Of a stretch of DNA of 64,000 bases, positions 37,301 to 46,968 are shown one piece after another. Below the pieces are notes generated by a model, which saw nothing but the letters and a program-made list of their open reading frames with translations, did no database searches and was not told the origin of the DNA. Position 1 is the stretch's first letter. Each line of letters opens with the position of its first letter. This DNA is from Lucifuga dentata (taxonomy: Eukaryota > Chordata > Actinopteri > Ophidiiformes > Bythitidae): contig VXCM01003145.1 of the NCBI GenBank assembly GCA_014773175.1, positions 1 through 64,000 of the forward strand, given 5' to 3'. Position numbers and translations under genes: made by a program.

Positions 37301-40300
37301 AAAGAATTATCTGCATGATCATCTCAATCCACTCAACTTGCCATAACTATTAAATTCTGTCTATTTTTCTCCTGAATCTCAGCTTCATCACACAGATAAT
37401 TGTACGTATGTTAGATGTTTATGTTGCAGTCAGATTTTAATGTAAATGTAACAAAAATGCTCATTATTAAAAAGGACAGCAAGCATCTAATTTTATTTAT
37501 TTGTGTCTGTCTTTTTTGGCTATTCAATTTTCATGTATAACCTTCTTTGATTTATACAATCACATTACTTCTTTTAACTTAAAGGATCATTCCGATGATC
37601 ATGCATGCTTGAGCCCATTATGTTACTGACAGCCATTTCCCCAAATATACTACTTCAGCGGTAAATTTCTGAATTTCTTTCCTGCCTCTCAGACTGTCAT
37701 TGGTTTCAGTTCATTCCAGCATGCTATGAAAATCAACTTATAGAGACTTGAAACACGCTTGAGATATGTAATCCATCACAACGATCAACATGTCTATTAG
37801 GTTTTTCTGCCAACGTTTTAGGACGGGAGGGAGACAAAACGGGATGTACACAGATAGAGGAGCAGTCGGACATTCGGTTTCGCTTTCTCTTTCTTGGGGC
37901 CACCCAAGTACAGCCCATGTATGTGCATGTGTCAGTGTGTGTGTCAGCAGTGTCGGAGTTGTAGTGTTTTAAAGGCTGGGTCATCCCACGAAACCTGGGC
38001 AGGCCACCCAAGTTTTGCCTATGTATGGGAAACACTGGGGGTTTAGAAAAAATAACAGGAAACCTAAAATAAGGTTTTATATTTTGGAAACTGGTTGTCA
38101 GTAACGTGTATGAAGGCTGTGTGTATTAGGCTCAAACATGCAACAATCGCTGGTCCTTTAATATGACATGTTGACTTATGTAGATTAGAAATTCAATGCG
38201 TTCATGCTCTGTTTACTGTAAGGACCAAAACGATGATGCTGTGTGTAAATCAGGTCAACTCGTTTCCTTTCCTAATCGCTTGGCTAACCTTCTGGTCCAG
38301 GGTCGGCCAAACTATCGCAGCCTTCCTTCCATGGCTGCAGGGCAGCAGGTGTGGTGTCAGTGCTCCCGCTGGGGTCCAGGCTAAACATGTGGTTGGCCCA
38401 TGCTTTCGCATTGGGGTTGAGGTCTGAAACCTTGACGGATTCCTGGAAACAGAACATAAAGTTTGGTCAGAGGTTATCTGGAGGTTAAATACAGGGATCC
38501 TGAATCAAATGAAGCAGCAAATAAGGACGGATATAAAAGACTATTTGGATCTAAATGACAATGGGGAGGTGTCCTCTCCCATTCTTTGGGATGCATGTAA
38601 GCAGTCCTCCGGGGGAAAATTATAAGATATTGCTCAAATCTTAAAAAGCAGAAGATTGAAAAATTGGACCGGCTCCAAACAGAACTGAAGAAATGAGAGA
38701 TTATGCATAAAATGACACCAAGCTACGGAATTAAAATACAGTTGGATAAGAAAAAGAATGAATTAAACGAAATTTACTCAAATGATATTAAAAAAAAAAG
38801 ATGACCTTTTTGAAACAAAGATATTATGAAGCGGGAGGCAGATCAACAAAACTGTTAGCCTATAAATTAAAAAAGCAACAAGCAGAAAATACAATTTACA
38901 AGATAAAGGATCCTAAAACAAATTCCTTACACCGCAAACTAAAAGATATACAACAATCATTTGAAACTTCTGACAAAAACTTATACACACAGCCCAAAGT
39001 AGACGAAGTACAGATGGATTCATTTCTTGATCAGATAGAACTACCTAAAGTTAAGGATGAACAAAATAAGCTGCTTACAAACGAAATTACAGACAAGGAA
39101 ATCCAAAATGTAATATCACATCTAAAACCCAATAAGGCTCCAGGACCAGACGGTTTTCCCTCAAAGTGGTATAAGGAAATGAAAGATCTACTAATTCCTA
39201 TGTTAAAGAGATCTTTTAACCATGTGCTCAAGATGGGCATTATTCCTCTCTCATGGAATGAAGCAGTGATTTCTTTGATACCAAAATAGGGTAAAGATAA
39301 ACTTGATTGTGGAAGCTATCGGCCGATTAGTATTCTGAATCAAGACTATAAGATTTTTACCCATATTCTGACAAAAAGAACTGAAAAAAAGTTTGGTCAG
39401 AGATGTCAGTTTGTCTCAAGTTGCTGTGTTTTAGTTGACACACTCAGGACTAACTAAAGACAGCAGGGAAGTCAATAAGACAATCATCAATTCAGCAATG
39501 CATTAATAATTTGTTGACCATAAAATAAAGATAAAAGTTAGACAATTTCAACCAACAGTATCGAGCAAAACGCAGCAAAAAAAACACCCAGATATCACAA
39601 CAACATAACGGATTTGAGATTTCCAAGAAGCCACAGATCTCACTGAACATTTTTGATGACAAAAATTAAGTCTTCTTTTGTAATTTCATAAATTCATCAT
39701 TCATTTGCTGGAATCAAGTTTTAAGTTGACTCCATCAATTAACACATCAATAGTTTTTTCTTTACATGTTTACATTTTTATAAAGTTGATGAAGCTAAAC
39801 AACCTGCTTTACATGTTTAATAAAAATCCAAGACCACTATGGAGTAGTAAGAAACTATACTAAAACAACAAAAATCTCTAAAAATTTTTGACAGGAATGA
39901 ATGGATATGCTAAATGTAACTGTCCAACTAAGGTGTCATCAAACTGAGCCGTCATTGAATCAAAACGCCATTTCACACACAGTTGCACTTCCTTTTGGAT
40001 GGCTTCCATTTAATGCTAAGCTGTGTGGATTGCCTTGTGAAAATTAAGTGACAAGACAAAAAAATATAAAACGTGACACGTCAAATTCTACAGCCACAAT
40101 ATGGAGGAAAAGCAGAAATGATACCTGGGTGCATTCCTCTAACAACCCAGTCAAAAAACAGAGAAAACTTTGCAAGATAGGAGAGATGCCAACTTAAACA
40201 GTCATCAATGGCTACATCATCATCATCATCATACATCAGGTAACTAACATTACAACTATAAAATCAAAATCCCTGTCAAAATCAGTTTTTAATTATCTTA

Positions 40301-41538
40301 TTTATGAAAGCGACTGAGCATGGATTTTAGAGTTTCATTTTTTCCTTGTAATTATGTTGCTGTTATTCAAAACCATTCACTTCAATGGTAATTGAATTCT
40401 TTGATTTTTCCACACCAACCCTGAACGCATCTTCACACCAGCCTAAACAACAACAAACTTTATTTCTATAGCACTTTTCAAAACAAAGGTTACCAAGTGC
40501 TTTACACACAATGCCATATATAAAAGATGAAAATATAGGCAAAAGATCGGAATTGAGCATCAAGACTTGCAGTGTAAATCCACCTAACTGCTTCGAACAA
40601 CACTGATGGCAGCAGGATCTGGCAGGGATCAGGCCCGTATGGCCATGCGACCTCTGAACTCACGGGATCAAAACAGCAGCTCAACATGCACGTCTCGCAG
40701 GCTAGCAGCCTGTAACCCAGAGCCGCCGTGAGAACCAACGTCTCGTTGAAGTCCTGCGACACGGCAGAGCTTGCTGCAGGTGGTGGCAGAAGGCTCCAAT
40801 GCATCCAATCCATGACTCTCACACACAATAGTATCTCCACTTGTAGACACAAGAAAACTCTGGACCGACATCGTACGCATTAAGCCATAACCTGAGCTCC
40901 ACCAAATAAAGCCTCCACCGCCACACCTCTCCAAATCCTTGCTGTTCCCATCAGATCCGAGCCGCCACCATGCTGTCTGCCTCATAAAAAAAAAAACAAG
41001 CTGCTGGGATGACGTGGAGTCAACAAATTAACGACAGCACTGACGTTCCTCTGCCCTCTTGAGTGAAGATTGACGTTGCAGAAGCCGACTGGCTGTTTGG
41101 CTTCTGTTAATAAGTCCCCTCTGTTTTTGTTTTGTCGCTGTTGTACTGAGTCATTCTCTGGTGAGGTGAGGTAAGTCAAGCCACATGCAAGCTAGACCAC
41201 GAGGCATCATTCAAATCAAAATCAGCCCCGGTGCGCTGAGGTTAATAGATTATTCTACTAATGAGTCGAGCTGCAGAAGCAAATGAAAAAGCTTTCCTGG
41301 GAAAACCTACTTGAGTTTGCCTGCAGGTTCACCATTTAGGAAGCAGAGGGTAAAGGCAGACGCACAGAATGAGTCAGAAAATTTAAGGGAGAAAGATTAA
41401 GGGATGTAGAGTCGAGGAGTGAGGAAGGAGGGATGTGGCCGACTCGATACGTCATGAACAGCGAGAGACAGCATTCCTGGGTCGGATTTCACAGACGCTG
41501 CACTGCAAGATCGGCCGGAATGCATCTGGCCAGACACA

Positions 41539-41584
<46 letters not shown>

Positions 41585-42344
41585 TCATCCCTCCTCATAA
41601 TCCAGCTCTGCACTAATGTAAAACCCTCCCACTCGCATCTGACCTGGCTGCCATAGAAACAGCTGCTGACATCACCTGCTGCCTGTGCTCCAGGTCTGCT
41701 GTGCTTGACCTTTCAAATTTTTAAGAACTTCCTTTCCTTCACAGAGAGGGATGAGGTTCACCGCTTCCCTGATTGAGGGTGTATTTTGGGAGAAGACACA
41801 AGGACATGATTCATAAAGAGACGAGTTATTGTCGGCGTTGCTGGAGAGCAGCAGCAGCCGTTGCGTGGGTTTAGTGCGCTGCCCTGTCTGATGGAGGCAA
41901 GTTCAGTGGACAGAAAGATGGATATGGCAGACCTACTAAAATCCTTCAGGGGAGGAAAAAAGGAAAAACAGTTGAATTTGGACTGATGGGTCTATCTGCA
42001 GACCCGAGACGGCAACAGAACTGGAGGAGACAGCAGGCCAGATGAATGCCAAGAGCTCAGAACGGCTGTCAAACTCCTTCATCCATCTATCAGTTCCAAT
42101 GACAACAGAGATTCAGAACCCATACCAAAATTTAAAAAAAATAAAAACTAGGATAGGACCGAAGCTGGAGTGATTTTCCAAACTCCTCTGTCCAGTGTTT
42201 CTGCAGAACCGATCTCATTTCACATAAACATACACACACAAGACTATAAATAGGTCATGTGCCATTTCTATTTTGTTTCTATACATATGTGCAAGACATA
42301 TGGTGCATCACTTGGTTTGTGTGTGTGTGTGTGGGGGGGGGGGN

Positions 42345-42383
<39 letters not shown>

Positions 42384-45300
42384 TGGAGGGTTTGGTGACA
42401 CCACATGACCTATGTTGCCATGGCACCCATTACAGTTGGGGTTAGTTAGCTCATAAATAATTGTTGTTATAAATAAATAACAAAAAGTTACAAATAAATG
42501 TTATTTTACTGCAGATGATGTCAATTTTATATTATATTTTTCCTATTTTTTTCAGAGCCAAGTGAAATGTTTCAACCTTACACAAAGTATTGTATGATTA
42601 ACTGTGCAGATATCATGATATTATAAAATTCCCAAATAAATAATTGTGAAAAAAATTCAGAAATCTAAAATTCACAAATGCGTAGCTCTAACAGCTGGAT
42701 TTTTTTCTCTAAATCATGAGGTGATTTCTGGCAACTAAACAGAAAATCTCTGTGCCATTCCTGACTTTTCAGTCAAAACTTAGAATGTGATCAAACCTTT
42801 TCATTCTTAAACTAAATTCAGAAATTCTGATGATCTGACCTCTGTGTATTCAAAGAGCCTGGACTTAAACTGTATTCAGCCAATCCGCTATGGTTCTCTG
42901 ACTGGTTTTCCATCAATAAGCCGGTCTGTAATAGCCTAAAGCGTTAGCCAGTCAGGGACTTTGCCCCTTCCTGTTGGTCCACCAATCTTCTTTCCAATCT
43001 CTAGCACGCGTAAAGACACTGGAAAACAGACAGCAGGTTCTTTCCATTTCCTAATTTTGGAGCTCTCAGGGAAATAACTTTTTTTTTCTTCACTTTAAAG
43101 GCTATCCGCTTAGTTCTTACCATTTCCTTAGTTCCACATTCTTTCCTATTTGAAGAGTTTGATTGAAAACCACATGGGGAACATACAGACGCATCCTTCT
43201 GCCTGTTTACTTACGACAAATTCACTCATTCTACAACTCAAACTCCCTGCATTCCCCCTTTATTCAAGCAGCAGCCACCTCACTAAAGAAATTATGAACA
43301 CTGCTAAATTAAAGTAACACCATGGCCCAGACAGATTTTCCACGAAAAACTCAAAGAAGCATGGTCCTGATGTTTAAAAATTCAGGTTTTTCCTCAAACT
43401 CAACAGCCAATGAACAATGTTCTAAGTGTGGAAGTCTATACGAGACACAAATGGAGCCAAAACCAAAGTAATATTGCTCCACAAACACCAACATTCCCAA
43501 ACAGTACAAAAGCAAAACCGACTTCCAGACTAACAGAGACTTTTGTTATGACATGAGCTCGGAAACCAGCCACACCATGCCAAAACAGTGGCACAGACAT
43601 TCAGGAGACGGCAGGAAACTTTTGTTTTAAATCTAGTTTACACAGCTAATAAAACTTAGCATTAGCTTGAAGAATTACATATTTCCATGCAGACTGAGTA
43701 AATCTTCTACCATGCAGAATAGGACTAAAATGCGCTGTGCCATTGAGCTAAACAAAGTTGTTTCTCCAGAATTCCTGAACTGTTGACATTTGGGAGATAC
43801 AAGATTTTCTGCATGGAAGCTGTATTTGTTTTATTTCGAAAATGTAAAATATGAATTTGCAAAGTAACTCGTTTTGTGGAAAGAAAAAAATATTCAAAAA
43901 AAATCTAAAATACTCAAGTAGCGGTACCTAAAAATGGTTCATAAGTACAACTCCTGAGTAGAAGTATTAATTTATTTCACTGTACTGCCACCTGCTTTGT
44001 GTTTAACTAAGCCAAGTCTTTTCTTAGAAAGAACAGGAAATCCAGTGAAGGTGGGTTAAGTGGGTAAAAGAAGAAAAGTTTGCTCTGTCCAGCTCAGATT
44101 TAGCAGTATTTGGCTGCTGGCTGGTGTAATACCCCACCCTGGTGACCACATATAACCCTCCTCATCTCTGTCCAAACGTCTCACATGTGCCACCATCAAT
44201 CAAAACTCTGCTTTCAGCTCTGTCAGCCTCACCGCCACTTTTCTCTTTCTTCTTAATCTTTTTGCTTCTGATTTACTAGCAATGCCTTCAAACTTAAATA
44301 ATAAAACACTTTATTTAAAAGCACCTTTCAAGACACCCAAGGTCACCTCACAGGAAATAAAAGCAACAACAAAGAATGTAGTCACATTCAAATCAAATAA
44401 TCAATTAATATTGAAACTAAATATTACATTTAATATAATATATATTACAAAACACATAACATAATATATATTTTGTATTATATTTTATATATCTATACTA
44501 CTGTATATTCAAACTAATACTGTGTATTACTACTATACTATACAACATTGACTTTAGACACTTCTGAGTTTTGTAGGTCTACATCTGTGATAAAAACTTG
44601 CCAACATTGATCTTTTTACATCATCTCAATGTCTGACAACAAAGTGGCACAATAACTAATACCTAAACAAGATACTGTACGTTATGCATGATGGATGCTG
44701 AGAGACAGAGGGCCAGATTCATAAACAATAGTGCATGATTTACTGCAAAGATCATGGCACAACCACATTCCCTCATTCATAAACGCCTGTTAATGACATA
44801 TTTTAGCGTTAGCCTTGAAAGAGGCGTTACTGAGATATTTCCTTATTTACATGTCATAGCAGCTATTCATAAAACCAACTGACAAGCAAAAATTTAGATC
44901 TGCTTTATTCTGGTGGTATGAAATCTGGCCGACGTTTAAAACTGAATTTGCCTCTTGTTAGTGATCAATAACTTTGATCGATAAACTATGGCAGTTACAA
45001 CAGGACTATTGGCTACTAAAATTATTCACAATTGCATGGTAAAAACTTTAACTCGTGCTGGTCAACGGAGTCAAAAGCTAGTTTTACTGTCAAAATATGA
45101 CCTGACAGCTGTGCAACAAACATACTTTTTTGTCCACCAGTGTGACTGTGTGGTAAAACAGCTGAATTATTTTGCCCTTTTTTTCCAGTTCAGCAACAGA
45201 AACAAACTTTAACTGATGGCTTACATGTCATAAACGCTGCAAGCAGAAAAGGAGAACTTCATCTATGGTTCGTTTCCCCAGCAAGTGAATTTTGAAGGAC

Positions 45301-46918
45301 CATGCCACTCATTTTGCATATTTGAGCTTAATATATTCATTTTTCATACACTTAAAGTTACTGACAACACAAGATGTGTTTTTGGGTTTTTTTTTTTAGA
45401 AGTTATGTAATTTTAGTGTTTAAGTGCAATAAAAAGTGCAGAGTGAATGTATGTCTCCACCGGGGAATATAGTTGCAAAAGAAGACCTGCGTTTATCAAA
45501 ATATTTAAAGGCCCATGACTTCATAAGGCTATTAGCAGTAACTATTAGCAGGAGAAACATGGATTTTTAAGGTGGGTGTATCGCATGAATATTTGATTTT
45601 TGAAAGATTAAGTCATTTTGCAAAATATCAGGAAAGCTGAAATACGATTTTATCCTTTGGGAAATGATTGTCAGTAACGTAACATGTATGAAAATTGAAT
45701 ATATTAAGCTCAAACATGCTAAATGGGTGGTATGGTCCTTTAAATCTTTGGACTTTCAACCATTTGGTTTTGTTACAGCAATGTCAAACATTTCCTGATT
45801 ATTATACAAACACACACACCATCTGACTGAAAACCTATAACATTCATCGCCACTCTAAGTGGTATTCATCCACCTAGAATCAATCAAGTAGAATGTTAAT
45901 GTTGTAAGTCATTTTTAAATAAAGACCCTCTAATACAATTTCTAAATTATTTATGTATATTGGGTCAATTCACTGATGAAAAAATCAAAATGAAAATGTG
46001 CCTAATATAGCCAAGGTTGACTAATTTTCATCTGTAGTCCCATGCCAAGATGCTACCTACAATATAAAATGATGGTTTTATAAGTAGCTGATTTGCAAAA
46101 GAGGAAGGAATTGATAGGATTATCAATAAAGGACTACAAATGGATTACAAAATATTACAAAAATATAAAGATATACAGATAGGAAGATAGAAAGTCTAAC
46201 CATCAAGGATCAACATATCCACACTCAGCCTAACACACTGATAATAATGGCAACATCTTATTCATCCCTTCATGCTCAGCCTCAATTTAAAGCCAAGTTT
46301 AAATTTGGAGTAGAGCGCATCACAACGTGACGTCATGTAACACAAATGCATTGGATTAAACCTCAACTCACGCTGCATCTGAGATCGAGTACCGTTATTT
46401 ACTGCTTAATGCTTCAACAAGCGGCAGGACAGCAACACGTATGATCAATAGAGCCGCTACAGACTCATGAGAAGAGAAAATAAAAACAGGTCATGGTTAT
46501 TTAGTTACAAGAGTTGCCTTTTTCCCCTGCTTCTTCTGGCTCCTAGTTTTTTTTTTTNTTTTTTTTTTTTTTTTTTACCTAGAACATTTCCATTATGCAT
46601 AATCAGTGTGGGAAATCAACTCCAGTCAAAAGCAGGCCGTGGCTGGTACGGTGGCCGACCCCATGAACCACGTCAACGGAACACATCGTCATTTGTAGGC
46701 CTATTTCTAAAAATGTAGGCAGTTTGCATGAATGACAAGTGAATTTTCAGACACTCTGACTGATTGGACGGACTTACTGTAAATGTTATGTTTGGTATGA
46801 GAGTAACAACGTCTTTTACAGTTAATGCCTACAGTCAGGCCCTTACAAACACTCATCTGTTATTCTGTGGAAATACTGACCAATGAACATCAGTTTTTAG
46901 TTTTGTGGGGGGGGGGGN

Positions 46919-46968
<50 letters not shown>

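Larger units (their letters stand above)
39403..45295 (-). other. larp4b: larp4b intron 2, left part, no exon recognised
   Basis: AT-rich intron. It contains a retrotransposon-like tail at 40445-40514 (CTTTATTTCTATAGCACTTT, AAGTGCTTTACAC), a fragment of the 33614 MITE at 40530-40586, a CA tract (41539-41581), a GT/G/GA compound tract with an N (42317-42379), AT-rich 44390-44500, and the TTCATAAAC-type phrases at 44700-44890 typical of diffuse fish repeats. The open frames around 40500-40990 have no recognisable domain. Confidence 0.5.

Noticed and set aside
40502..40985. Overlapping minus-strand frames of 105-116 codons
   Set aside because: They fall in a repeat-containing part of larp4b intron 2 and show no known motif or splice sites.
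42317..42379. GT-G run-N-GA compound repeat as a special structure
   Set aside because: The N sits exactly at the change of motif, as at 46918, so the junction is probably a failed read or gap closure.
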